DNA of 64,000 nucleotides from Anisus vortex (lineage: Eukaryota > Mollusca > Gastropoda > Planorbidae): positions 32,726,000-32,789,999 of the forward strand of contig OX421498.1 in assembly GCA_949126835.1 (NCBI GenBank), read 5' to 3'. Position 1 is the stretch's first letter; every line of letters begins with the position of its first letter. The notes under the pieces were generated by a model. It searched no databases. It was not told the origin of the DNA and saw only the letters and a list, made by a program, of their open reading frames with translations. Positions 12,601 through 23,057 of the stretch are shown here, one piece after another. The position numbers and the translations under genes are program-made.

Positions 12601-15600
12601 TAGACAAACAGAATGATAGAACACTAGACAAACATAATAATAAAACACTAGACAAACAGAATGATAGAACAATAGACAAACAGAATGATAGAACACTAGA
12701 CAAACATAATAATAAAACACTAGACAAACAGAATGATAGAACAATAGACAAACAGAATGATAAAACACTAGACAAACAGAATGATAAAACACTAGACAAA
12801 CAGAAGGATAAAACACTAGACAAACAGAATGATAAAACACTAGACAAACAGAAGGATAAAACACTAGACAAACAGAATGATAGAACAATAGACAAACAGA
12901 ATGATAAAACACTAGACAAACAGAAGGATAAAACACTAGACAAACAGAATGATAGAACAATAGACAAACAGAATGATAAAACACTAGACAAACAGAATGA
13001 TAAAACACTAGACAAACAGAAGGATAAAACACTAGACAAACAGAATAATAAAACACTAGACAAACAGAATGATAAAACACTAGACAAACAGAATAATAAA
13101 ACACTAGACAAACTGAAGGATAAAACACTAGACAAACAGAATGATAGAACAATAGACAAACAGAATGATAAAACACTAGACAAACAGAAGGATAAAACAC
13201 TAGACAAACAGAAGGATAAAACACTAGACAAACAGAATGATAGAACACTAGACAAACAGAATGATAAAACACTAGACAAACAGAAGGATAAAACACGAGA
13301 CAAAAAGAATGATAGAACAATAGACAAACAGAAGGATAAAACACTAGACAAACAGAAGGATAAAACACTAGACAAACAGAAGGATAAAACACTAGACAAA
13401 CAGAATGATAAAACACTAGACAAACAGAAGGATAAAACACGAGACAAAAAGAATGATAGAACAATAGACAAACAGAAGAATCAAGCATTGAAAGACTTTC
13501 CATGACTGACCTCCACTAGGTTGAGATTATTTAACAAGTATGCAGCAGTGACCTTTTCCCTAGCTGTCCGAGTTTTCCCCATTTTCCAGGCAGGTAAAAA
13601 TAATTTAGCAGGATGTCTGAGCATGGGCCTGTCCCAAAGGAATTGAATCTTCTTGGCCAAGTCAATACTGGCATCATACCTAGAAAAATATACATTTTAC
13701 AGAAGAAACTATTTTATAAAGAGACTGTCATATATTATAAATATAATACATTTATGTTTATGTATAACTACGGTGTTAATTTGTTTATATATAAAAATTG
13801 TTATTGCTTTGTGTGTTCAAGACATTGATTTATTTCTCTCAAGTATAACTATACTCATTAAGATATTTCTTTCTTTTTTTATTCCTGCTTAGAGATCATT
13901 TGTGTTTGAATAGAAAAAGTGATTATCTAGAGCAGGGGTGGGCAAGCATGAGGTGAACGAAATCTGCATTTTGGTAAAGAGCCACAATCTACGTGGATAT
14001 ATATATATTGCTACATACACAAATGCACATTTTATTCTATTAATTTGGTTTCATATTTTAGTTTAGACAAGTCTTAAATATTATGTAAAGAAGAAAATAA
14101 ACATATAAATACAATTTAGAGAAAGAAAATATAAAATTATTTTTGGCTCCTCTAGCTATTTCTAATTTTTTAATGGCCCAATAACAAAAAATGTTGCACA
14201 CCTCTAGGCCTATAAAGAAAATCACCAGAAGACATTAACATTTTCTTATAAAAAGTAAATACACTGACAGCACTTAAAAAAGCACTTAGCCACCAACCTT
14301 GGCCTGGTCAGCGGCCATGGTGATATCAAAGCCATGGATCTGTATAATCTGGTAGACTCTTCTACAGCACAAAGACGAAGGGCGGGGTAGCAACCGGCTC
14401 CGACAGCTACTACCATATCTACCCTGACAAGGAAAGGATGATACACACAATTATCAACCCTAAAGCTTGTATAGTCTGAGTAAAAAATTACTTCTAAGGG
14501 TAAAAAAATACACACAGAGATAAATACACACACATACATATAAACACACAAATAATAGTTTGATTTTTTTTTTTTCTTACATTGATTAACTACAGATAGT
14601 AGCTAAGAACATAAAACATTTGGATTGGGGTGAAGTCTCAATAAATTTTTAACTAAAATAGTTTAGGTTTTAAACCTGTATGCTAATAAAAAAAATAGAA
14701 GAACAATTTTTTTTTTTTTATTTAGATTTAAAATTATTTACCTGTTTATACCAAGTTCATTGATAAAGCTATGGACAAATAAAGCTCGTTCCAAGGAAGA
14801 ATGGCTGAACACATTATCAAGCCCTTTAAACAGACTCTCAGTTTCACCATGGCCTGTAGAATATTTGAATCCATCCATATATGGCCCAAAACAAATGCAT
14901 AAATATTAAATTTGCAAAGAGAAATTACGTTTTCTTACTTTTAATGCCCAAACACAGCTATTAAAAGGTGAAAACATTATGAAGTGCACTATAGGCAGAC
15001 AATGAAATAAACTCTTTTCCTTTATGTTCAATTGAACATTCAGTTGTAGCTTAGAAATACAACTCAAAAGACTCATATAAAATAATCATAAAGACAAAGA
15101 GATATAAAAGAATTTTCTTGTTTGTTGTGCAAGGTTGAAATCATATAAATTCTCGTTCTATCTTAGTATAATACAAGATATTGATATAATGCAAAATGTG
15201 ATATTTAAAATAAAGTCTATTATTCATTTTTGTTGATAAATGCTACTTATTGGTTTTCTTTACAAGTCATTTTGTATACTGCAGAGACTGACGGCTAAAG
15301 CTAGAATTACTCTCATTCAAAGAGAATTATACTATGTTGGTATAAAACTGAAATTTCAACCACAAATTTACATAAAACTTTTGACTGGATAAAAATTCAT
15401 ATATTATGCATAAACAATAAAAAATAAATTACCAGGAAATGTAGGGGCTATGGTCCGGCAACCTAATTTAGCAAATGTTCCGAGGATGGGCAACAGGTCA
15501 TGATGTGTTCCAGGTGTATCATGCAGTCCGAGTATCACAGGAGTATGATGGTTGTCTTCTTCACCTGGGCGAGAGTCGGCATAGGCTGTATCAAAAATTA

Positions 15601-15973
15601 CGCCGTCAGGCACGTCTTCGTAAAATTGGTTCAAGGTATTGATAAAAATATATCTGTCGAGGAGACTTTTACCATCGTGGCTGCTCTGTGTGCTATTGAC
15701 ACCCTGTAAGTTGTCACCAACCTTTTTATCTTTCCAGAATATGAACCGTTGCTGAGATGTGTTGAACTTTCGCAAGGATGAATAGACAGAAGGTGTCCGA
15801 TATTTCACTAATAACTTCTTTTTTGTTAATGTTAAATTATTTAGCTGAAACTTTGATAACGATGTGAACTTTTTTGGCAAAGTTATATTATGAAAACAGC
15901 ATAGTGGCTTGAAATGTCTTTGAGAGTTATGCAAACATATTTGAGTACATTTGGTTACTAAATGCATTTCTCC
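3482..15973 (-). CDS. Alpha/beta-hydrolase-fold protein, six coding exons, 409 aa, catalytic residues apparently lost
   Basis: Coding join, minus strand: 15967-15433, 14853-14742, 14423-14298, 13679-13511, 4800-4644, 3612-3482. All junctions are GT-AG and the phases (1, 2, 2, 0, 1) agree, giving 1230 nt with a stop. Visible fold landmarks are a beta-strand plus oxyanion-type loop LHDTPGTHHD near residue 148, FPGHGET near 177-183, the elbow strand VVAVGAGCY at 220-228, and FGELDPEVE near 333-341. The C-terminal EGAYDLHKTN lies near 379-388. Known members of the superfamily carry GxSxG at the elbow and usually a GGH near the end. Here the elbow is G-A-G-C-Y and the GGH position reads E-G-A, so catalysis is doubtful. 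It resembles the poorly characterised hydrolase-like DUF1057 group; that match is from memory. The first 80 residues are rich in Lys, Arg, Ser and Thr with almost no acid, which could be a mitochondrial presequence (inference). Confidence 0.82.
4644..4800 (-). CDS. Hydrolase gene, coding exon 5 (FGELDPEVE strand)
   Basis: The acceptor is AATTTTCAG and the donor TTAG|GTAGGT. It enters in phase 0 after an 8.7-kb intron and leaves in phase 1. FVVFGELDPEVEK matches the strand-loop that carries the acid residue in alpha/beta hydrolases. Confidence 0.8.
5004..5356. mobile_element. hAT-like non-autonomous element (CAGGGGTTGGAAACC ends)
   Basis: Begins CAGGGGTTGGAAACC and ends GGTTCCCGACCCCTG, an inverted pair of about 15 bp. 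It has internal repeats of a TGGCTC motif and no open frame. The flanking 8-mers match poorly, so it is an old insertion. It lies in hydrolase intron 4. Confidence 0.7.
5357..6025. other. Intronic sequence, nothing recognised
   Basis: AT-rich part of hydrolase intron 4 with no open frame, element ends or tandem repeat that I can identify. Confidence 0.6.
6026..6834. repeat. 45-bp minisatellite, about 18 units
   Basis: The unit contains TTGCCTAATAGTTACTTGC followed by TTGATAGTTACGACTTAAGG. TAGTTAC occurs twice per unit, so the unit itself looks like a duplicated 20-odd-bp core. Copies are nearly identical, with a few single-base variants shared by scattered units. Because 45 is divisible by 3 the plus strand stays open for 277 codons (15-residue period), but this is an intron on the opposite strand, so I read it as non-coding. 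Confidence 0.95.
6835..7159. other. Spacer between two minisatellites
   Basis: AT-rich intron sequence without recognised features. It separates the 45-bp and 24-bp arrays. Confidence 0.6.
7160..13475. repeat. 6.3-kb minisatellite of a 24-bp unit, about 260 copies
   Basis: The unit reads GATAAAACACTAGACAAACA plus GAAT, with recurring variants (TAGAAT for CAGAAT, GATAGA for GATAAA, CATAAT, AGAAGG). Variants occur in the same order in separate blocks. For example, an irregular unit with ACCTAGACAAATAG is at about 7255 and again at 8847, so a block of about 1.6 kb was itself duplicated. Units containing CTAATTGATTAAACAC recur six times between 10220 and 12170. The multiple-of-3 length leaves the minus strand open for up to 1461 codons, an artefact of the period. 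It lies in hydrolase intron 4. Confidence 0.97.
13511..13679 (-). CDS. Hydrolase gene, coding exon 4 (cap/lid region)
   Basis: The acceptor is TTTTCTAG and the donor GTGGAG|GTCAGT. It encodes 56 residues (YDASIDLAKKIQFLWDRPML and onward) likely to be the helical lid. The 24-bp minisatellite starts only about 40 bp beyond the donor. Confidence 0.8.
13933..14206. mobile_element. hAT-like non-autonomous element (CAGGGGTGGGCAA start)
   Basis: Starts CAGGGGTGGGCAAGC, a common hAT terminus, and ends TTGCACACCTCTA, a decayed inverted match. It has no open frame, and the target duplication is not clear. It sits in the intron between hydrolase exons 3 and 4. Confidence 0.6.
14298..14423 (-). CDS. Hydrolase gene, coding exon 3 (nucleophile-elbow exon)
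   Basis: The acceptor is CCTTGTCAG and the donor CCAAG|GTTGGT (less typical). It encodes VDMVVAVGAGCYPALRLC, where the strand-turn-helix of the nucleophile elbow is expected. Gly226 sits where the catalytic Ser would be. Phase is 2 in and 2 out. Confidence 0.8.
14742..14853 (-). CDS. Hydrolase gene, coding exon 2 (HGETESLF..FINELGIN)
   Basis: The acceptor is TTCTACAG and the donor is ACAG|GTAAAT. It enters in phase 1, restoring the Gly of FPGHGET across the junction, and leaves in phase 2. This junction-spanning motif is the best single proof that exons 1 and 2 belong together. Confidence 0.85.
14854..15432. other. Hydrolase intron 1 of the coding region
   Basis: AT-rich intron with no repeat or open frame recognised. 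Confidence 0.7.
15433..15973 (-). CDS. Hydrolase gene, coding exon 1 (residues 1-178 and first base of 179)
   Basis: A strong acceptor (T9 tract then CCAG) precedes GAGAAATG, so this is not the first exon of the transcript and a 5' UTR exon should lie upstream. The ATG 6 bases inside the exon is chosen as start. An ATG about 30 bases further upstream would be spliced out. The donor is CCTG|GTAATT, phase 1. It encodes the basic N-terminus and the first strand and loop of the hydrolase core. The exact base of the exon's upper end may be off by one. Confidence 0.8.
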
Positions 15974-16130
15974 TGGAAAAAAAAAGAGAATGCTCATTTA
16001 AATTTTAAATTGTTACTAAAAAAATATCCAATTATTTTTGACTATGCACATCTGTACTTTGGTTACCCCAGTTACACCTGACATGTTCAAACATACCTAA
16101 TATTTATAATATCTTTTCTTATTTATTACA

Positions 16131-16640
16131 GACGCTCCTTCTAGAAAGATTAAAATCAATGAAAGTTGACATCTAGGGCTTTCTACGCTCATTTGTGGTC
16201 TGTTTAATTTAAACATTTTGTAGAGAGAACAGTATTAAATTTCTTGCGTTGAAAAATAATTATTTAAATAGAAATAGTTTTAACAGTTTTTAGAGCAGTA
16301 ACCATTTTTGAAAGCAATTATTTTATCGGTTTTATTAGAAAATTACTTTTGTTGGTACCCAGGAGGAAAGATTTTATTTGAAAGACTTATTATGTTGGGT
16401 GTGCACGAATCAGATTAGTAAAAGCCCAGTAAAAACACTATTAAACTTACACAAATTTGTGTTAGATATTGAAATAGTATTAACAACATTATAAATAAGC
16501 CTATAGTACTATAGTTATTATTATCTTATATTACAGGTGCATTTCTATAAAGAAGATGATTGCGCTCTACTCTCATCCGTAGTCTGAGTCTAGTCTTGCA
16601 TTTTTATTAGAGTTTTAAAATGATGTTAAGTTACTGGTTT
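16131..16640 (-). mobile_element. Two decayed LINE 3'-end fragments
   Basis: Two pieces (about 16131-16205 and 16534-16640) match, in reverse, the tail block seen at 28370-28505 and 29519-29627. Shared marks include GACGCTCCTTCTA, CTCATCCGTGGTC, and AAAATGATGTTAAGTTAC. The corresponding plus-sense copies carry a decayed reverse-transcriptase C-terminus (W-N-x-L-P-E-Q type), so this is a non-LTR retrotransposon tail. Confidence 0.5.
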
Positions 16641-16729
16641 TCCAGGTTTGTCCAGGCAACCCATTTCATGCCTGGATGCCACTCTGGAAGAAAGAGCACT
16701 TATTTATATCATATTATATGCCTGTGAAC

Positions 16730-17200
16730 CAGGGCCTTTACAAGCCTATGTAGTGCCCCAGGGCTAAATTTTCAGCGACGCCCTCTGGCATACTGTAACT
16801 GCTTTATTTAGTGCCTGCGCTTAGTTAATAATTATGATTACATAAATGTAAAAATGCTTTTTTTTTATTAAGAATATTCTTTAAAATGAATGTCAAGTTT
16901 CAGATTATAAAATAATAGATGAGCGAATCCTTTATGAAACCTTTGTGAGCCTATTAAAATTGAAACATTTTTGTATAAAAACAGTTTGTGTGTAAATAAA
17001 TTTTTATAAGACCTTTACTTCTACCATCTTTATTAATTATTTCTTTTGTTCACAATTTGTGTTTCAAATTTTATTTCCCCCTTCAACTCTCCTAAAATTT
17101 CTGGTAAGAACTTAGGCTATATTGCCGCTATATTTGCCGCCCCTAGAAGTGTTGCCCCCGGGCATATTCCGCCTCTGCCCACCCCTATGTGAGGCCACTG
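16730..17200. mobile_element. hAT-like MITE with perfect 8-bp target duplication
   Basis: Starts CAGGGCCTTTACAAGCC and ends ATGTGAGGCCACTG, an imperfect inverted pair. It is flanked on both sides by CTGTGAAC (16722-16729 and 17201-17208). An 8-bp duplication is the hAT signature. It has no open frame and is 471 bp long. The same family forms the outer shell of the nested element at 36078-38546. Confidence 0.85.
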
Positions 17201-17208
17201 CTGTGAAC

Positions 17209-18027
17209 TCATGGGCCATGGGAGAGGGGAAAAGTCTCCTTACTCTAATATCTATATTATCTACAATAAAACTAATCTAGCCGGCCTACTTTTCAAAAGG
17301 TTCCCAGTCATTTTTTTTTTCCAATGAGTTATTCACACATCCTTAAAGACTTAAAGTTAAATAACATATCATATGTTTTATTAAATGTAAGCTGATCTAA
17401 TAAATCAGTGCTCATAAATCATAACTTCATAAGTCATTAGCCTTAAGTAGGCATTCATAATTATAATTTATAAGTCAAGGTCAAAGTTATTTTTGTGTGG
17501 ATTAAGAATTAAGAGTAATTTCAATACCAAAATAAATGCGAATGAATTTATTAAAAAATAACAACACACTATTACCTACTAAACCTTTAAAACACCATTC
17601 ACGAATTGCACACTAAGAAAATTAAAATAATGAAGCATAATTTAAAGGATGAAATGATTAAATGATGATGTTCTAAGAAATTCTGATGAGACTGATTGAC
17701 TGATGTTGATGATTGTTGGTCGGACGCAAACTTTATATTTGTGACTCTGGACTTTGGTTTTAAAAAGCTTGTTCAATGAATCATTATATGTGATTTTTAA
17801 AAAGAGACAATCAAATATCAACTTCACCTTTTTTTTTACTATTATAAGCTATGAAGAAAAAAAGCGATAGCTGTAGAAAATAAAGTTTTTTTTCATTCCG
17901 TTGTAATGGGCGCATCCATTTTGAATATTGAGAATAGTCTCCCCTATTAAAATAATATATAGCTCAGTGATATCATTCTTGTGCAGTAGGTAGGCCTAGG
18001 CCGGCCTAGGATAAGCCTATGGCCTAT
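17209..18027. other. Intergenic, no gene recognised
   Basis: AT-rich sequence. One minus-strand open frame near 17642-17827 lacks any recognisable motif or splice context, so I do not call it. Confidence 0.5.
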
Positions 18028-20346
18028 GGGGACGTCCATTAATTACGTCAACAATTTTTTGGCGATTTTTACCTCCCCCCCTCCCCATTGTCAACAACTG
18101 TCAAACTTTCAGAGACCCCCCCTATATAATTACGTCAACAATTCGTTACCCCCCCCCCCCCATAACAAGTAAAAAAAAAAAATTCAACACTGACTTTTAT
18201 GTTTAAAATAGATTTGAAACGGAAAGGTCTAGATCTTTACTATAATAAATTGAAATACATTTTAAAACTTGTTTTAAAGATTTCATATTGACTAGATAGA
18301 ACTCCCATAGGCGTTTGCCACGAAAGGGGTGTAACATGCTTACTATCCCCCATCGCCCCTCCCAATTTGTTTTTCCAATCCGAGGATTTTAACAATATTT
18401 CTTTCCTTTTTATTTACTATTGTTCTTTACATATAGAAATATTTAATACTTTCTGATTGTACGTTTCACTAATGAGCTTTTGGTACAATGTTAATTGTTA
18501 AATAGCTTAGGGGGAAATTGTGAACCAGTTGTAAATTAATCTGCTATTTTAACCATATGCTCACTATTCCTTCTTGCATCATTGCCCCCCCCCCCCTCCT
18601 CACACACACACATTATATGATTATACACACGGTAGTTGGCTTCCTTGCCCCTACCGCTCCTACCTTGCACTATTTGCCACCCACACCTTGCAATCCGGCT
18701 ACGCCACTATAGGCCTACTAATACATTTTTATCTCATACATGTTTTTTTCAGAAAATTAGAAATTAAAACTAAAAAATTACTATATTTAGCCTAATCACC
18801 AAATTTTAATGTTTCACCTATTATAACGAAGTCAGCAAAAATATATTAGTTTATATATCAGAATTAGGGATGTTAAAAGGAAAGGTAGGCTAAGTATTTC
18901 GGACTTCATGGGCCACGAATTATTTTTCTGAAGGAAATATTTTAAAACCATGTTGGATTCACACAATATTTCATTTAATGCAATTCAAACATAGTCTCAG
19001 AGAGGGCCTATTGTTGTTTTTAGTTCTATTGCCAATCCCAGCTATCGCTTACATATATAACGAACGCCAGTCTCTGGCGCCTAATTTCACTTCTGTACCT
19101 ATGACTATGAGCCCCAAAGCTGGCGAAGTGTGTAAACCGCCGATACGTTCCAATTAAGAATACAACAGCGGGCGCACGCAAGGGGGAGAGCTCCCGCAGC
19201 GGGTCCGGACAGTGCTGAGCTCAACCCTAAACGTTACGCCCTGGACACAAGACGGGCTCGTCCGGTTTTATTTTTTTGAGACCTTTTAACTTGGTTCCCC
19301 GAGTCTGACCAGTGAGCTAATGCATGGGACAAGCGGTCGCCGAGATACTTCCACTCCCATCTCTGTAAGTGACGGAGAGAGGCGTGGTATCCCGAGCTGC
19401 AAGTCTGGAGATTAATCGGCTTGTTCTGTTCTTTCATTTGAGGGGGCCTGTGAAGTACCCCACTGACCGATTTCTGGCGTCTCCCGGGTGGGAGCTGATG
19501 CGACCTACGGAGGTATACAAAACGTCCTGTAAAAACGGCTGCTTTCAAAGGTGGCCTTGAGGGGATGACATCCCGTGTCAGACAAAATCCGCTCGGACAA
19601 CACACCGTCAGCCCACATTACAGGAATACGATGCAAGCCATGGATGGCTCGAGCAAATGTACATTTGTGAAAGGGGAATCCAAACAAAGCAAGCCGACCT
19701 GTCGGAGTGCATGACCTGCTAACGCTGATCCAAACATGGTTTCAAGGGTTGGAACTTGGAAAAGACTCAACTATGGGCGTTGAATTAAAGCAGTCGACTC
19801 TCGGACGGTGTTCATAGTCCTTTCAGGACTCAATAACAGAACGGCGCCTAATTTAGATGTAGGCCTATTGAGCGGCAAAAAACTGGGTTTCTGTTTCTGA
19901 ACGTACTCTACAGAATGTTGGTGTGTTTATGTTATTTTATTATTCTAGTCACAATGGCTCGCTAGACTTCAGCGAAGATGAAGTTTTTTTACAATTGGTC
20001 GGTCACTTTGCCGTGCTAACAATTGCATTAGTTTCCACTTTCCACTCATACATAGAGCTACAAACTAACAAGAGGAACACAAAAAGGACATGTCAAATGT
20101 AGCGTCCGTAATTTTAATTAATATATTTGTATTAACGTAAAACCATGTTTATATATGTCTGCTATGTAAGTGGCACAGGGCAAATGTAGCCTAGAATTTT
20201 GTAACAAATTTTTATCATTTTTAAAAAGTAACATTGTTGACGTCAACTTTTCTTGACCTCCCCCCCCTCCCCCTTGTCAACAATTGTCAACATTTTTCAG
20301 ACCCCCCCTCCCCCCTATTTTGTTGACGTAATTAATGGACGTCCCC
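18028..20346. mobile_element. Region bounded by inverted GGGGACGTCCATTAATTACGTCA ends
   Basis: The left end begins GGGGACGTCCATTAATTACG and the right end is its exact inverse, ending CGTAATTAATGGACGTCCCC. TAT flanks both sides, a possible 3-bp target duplication. Near each end there is also a direct-orientation block (CTCCCCCCTCCCC, then TTGTCAACAA, then CAGACCCCCC). It is therefore either one DNA transposon with subterminal repeats or two short MITEs in the same direction that lost opposite ends. No transposase frame is seen inside. Confidence 0.6.
19070..19700 (-). repeat. Interspersed repeat family A, minus orientation
   Basis: In reverse it carries the family landmarks CGGACGAGCC, TCCAGGGCGTAACG and GTTTACACACTTCGCCAGC. 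These also occur around 38690, 56940-57370 and 60945. It is GC-richer than its surroundings, with only short accidental open frames. It lies inside the 18028-20346 element. The class of this repeat is unknown to me. Confidence 0.5.
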
Positions 20347-20899
20347 TATAGATACTAATCACTGATCTAATAGATAGCTCAGTTGGATGAAGTGAACGAT
20401 AATGTAACTTCCGCTTGCACCAATAGGTACAAACACATTTATTATTAAGAAGGCTCTGTACAAGTCTATAATATCCATTCTTTTTATAGATCAGTGATCA
20501 GTTATGTCGGTTACGCCCCCTTTTGAAGCTGTTAATCCACAGAGTACTGTCATCCACCAAGATTACTCGAACAACCAAGGGTTGAGCAAATGGGGCTCAA
20601 TCCCTTAAATGCAACCACGCCTATGATTTTATGTCCACGACCTATGCTAGAATATGCATCTTCTGTATGGACCGTCCAGTGGCGTACCGAGGGCTGGTGT
20701 CACCCGGTGCGGTAAACTTTGGGTGTCACCCCCCCCCCCCCCTCACGACTTTCACCATAGTTTTCGTCTCCTTAAAACAAACCTACAGTTCAAATGACAA
20801 AAACTATAACACTATTAATTTAATATTAGAAAGTAAAAGCAATAAACAACTAAAACAACCGCACGGTTAGTCATTTTGACATTTAAAGTACTTTATTTA

Positions 20900-21790
20900 A
20901 ATTTTTCCTTTCCTGCTCTTCAAAACTGCAAAACTTTTCAATCACCTCATCAAAATCTATATCATAATAATATTATTCACAGTTTCCCTTTCAATCGATA
21001 ACATAGCCAGATCAGAAAGTCTTGATTGTCCCAAGGTGGATCGTAAATAGCTTTTTAAAAGCTTTAGTTCTGAAAAGATCCGTTCACATGGAGCCATAGA
21101 CACACATACCGTTAGAAATAATTGAAAGCCTAGCGAGAGTGTTGGAAGAGATTATATGAAGTCCCATTTAGCTATGAATTTCAAAATATCTAATACTGAC
21201 CAGTCCATGGCTTGATTTAAGGTCAATATCAGATGCTTTTAGGTGTCGTCTAAGCCGTGGTATTTCTTTGAAGAGCTCATCGTAGAAAGAGGTTAATTTG
21301 GAAACGGACACCACCAATAACTCTTCTTCACTTGCTGACAGTAGAATCTTGGGCTGAAAAGCCTCAAACATATATGCAACTTCCTTAAACGCTTTTGACC
21401 TGACCTGGAGTTCAGAATGAAAGCGATCTATACACTCTAGCATCTCCCTACTGCTTTCTTCTCGCATAGGAATTCCAGCATCTCTTAATTTTTCCCCTGC
21501 CATTCTCTTCTTGAATCTTAATACCATGTTGGTCTGATTTTATAAGTGCTTGTTCCATAGCACGCTTTACTAATTGACTCTGCTTTTCGTGCAAAAACAA
21601 TCTTAAGGCGTCTAACTTGGTCACCACTTTATCAAAAGTTAAGTCTTTAGTCTGGAGGTACTGATGTGTAAGATTAACTTCTTCAAGTAATTAGTTTATT
21701 TAGACAACGTCTTCACGCGAAACAAAGTAGTGACATAACGAAGCCTTTATGTGGGTTGTATCGAAATTTACAAAACAAAATACTTGTGGT
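20900..21790 (-). pseudogene. hAT transposase remnant (C-terminal dimerisation region)
   Basis: A 119-codon open piece at 21168-21527 contains the RLRRHLK run and flanking helices typical of ZMYM1-like/TTF-type hAT transposases. A further piece near 20945-21110, in another frame, reads CERIFSELKLLKSYLRST, then QSRLSDLAMLSIE, the hallmark hAT dimerisation segment. Upstream (about 21540-21790) a similar reading continues with stops and a frameshift. The N-terminal zinc finger and most of the catalytic core are missing, so it cannot make a working transposase. Family assignment is from motif memory. Confidence 0.75.
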
Positions 21791-22080
21791 TTTGGCAGAA
21801 TCGGCAGCGAACCACTGTAGGCCAATAACGAATTTTTGTATTTAAATTTATAAAATGGGAACAAGTGTAAGGAATGCGTTAATGTAAGGTCATTGTTTGG
21901 GTTTAATATTTTTGGGCATATTTTTTCAGTCGATATTGCAAATTATAAAACCATAGCAGTTTATAGGATCCTGATAGCAACACACCAACGTATTCACATA
22001 ACGCTTTGCCTCGGTGTCATCTAGGACCCATACTTTGGAATCGTATTTTCGAATATTAAAAGAATCGATATAGTCTAGCA

Positions 22081-22794
22081 CAGGGTCGCAACCTTAGGCA
22101 CGCGTGCCGAACTTGGCACGCAGAGCGATTTTCAATGGCACGCGAGAGACCTCCAAGATTTGTTTTTTTAATTGATGAAAAAAACATTTTTTGGTTCAGA
22201 ATGTGCAAACCTGACTGTTGAAGCCGATGTTTCTGAATGACATAGCGACACATTTCAGTGACTTGAACTTGCATTTACAAGGACCACTGGACATATATCT
22301 TGCCGTGAAATCAATTTAACACCATTTAACTACATGTACACCCCTATACTAAGGCATATATTTAGATAGATAGTTATAGCTTTTTTCAGAAGTACATCGA
22401 AGTACTCAAAGCGGAGATTTCTAACCAAATGCAAGACTTTCAAAAACTTTTCAAAAATGTGCATCCAAATGTGTCCTTTTGCGGACACATCTGATAGGAA
22501 GCTGCTTAGCTTAGGAAAATCATCTGCTATTTTCAACTGACAGGCATTCGCTGTTCTACTTTCAACGTTTGGTTCAACTTACACTTATAAAGAAATAAAA
22601 AAAAGTCAGTAATATTTTTTATATTACAAAGCATATTTTGTTTGGCATCACTATTGAATCAAATTTGGAAACTTTTTTTTTTATTAAAGGGAAATAATTT
22701 ATAATAGAACAGGTTGACTTTTAGGCTGGTGGCACGCAGAATGATTTTGAAATCCTAGTTTGGCACACTGTTAGTAAAAGGTTACCGACCTCTG
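22081..22794. mobile_element. hAT-like element of the CAGGGTCGGCAACC family, nested in the larger hAT
   Basis: Starts CAGGGTCGCAACCTTAGG and ends AAAGGTTACCGACCTCTG. The flanking 8-mers are GTCTAGCA and TTCTAGCA (7 of 8 match). The interior shares TGGCACGCG and TTTGGCACACTGTTAG blocks with copies at 29982, 43673, 57772 and 60684. It has no coding capacity. It inserted after the 20677-23049 element. Confidence 0.85.
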
Positions 22795-23057
22795 TTCTAG
22801 CAGTCTCATTAAAAAAATCACTAGAATGCATGCTGTATCATGTATGGTGATGACACACCGTGCTGCTAGTCATTTTCATTTATTTGATTATGATCTGCCA
22901 TCCGTTCTGTTATCGGACTAGACCAGCAGTGCGTGCTCTGTATAATTTTTATTTTTTTAAATCTTTTTTTTTTTCATTCGGGTGTCACCCCCTGAGAGGG
23001 TGTCACCCGGTGCGTCCGCACCCCCCGCACCCCCCTCGGTACGCCACTGGGACCGTC

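Larger units (their letters stand above)
20677..23049. mobile_element. hAT transposon, 2.4 kb, perfect 8-bp target duplication, degenerate
   Basis: Both ends carry CAGTGGCGTACCGAGGG in inverted orientation (17 bp identical). They are flanked by identical GGACCGTC at 20669-20676 and 23050-23057. The interior encodes, on the minus strand, a broken transposase with the hAT C-terminal dimerisation region. A smaller hAT element is nested at 22081-22794. Perfect duplication with a broken coding region suggests a fairly young non-functional copy, or one mobilised in trans. Confidence 0.92.

Noticed and set aside
7160..13475. CRISPR-like array
   Set aside because: Units are contiguous tandem copies without unique spacers of constant length, and the context is a eukaryotic intron.
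9118..13503. A 1461-codon minus-strand open frame and other long frames within 7215-13503
   Set aside because: The 24-bp unit is a multiple of 3 and has no stop in these phases, so open frames are automatic. Several frames of the same strand are open in turn, and the region is inside an intron.
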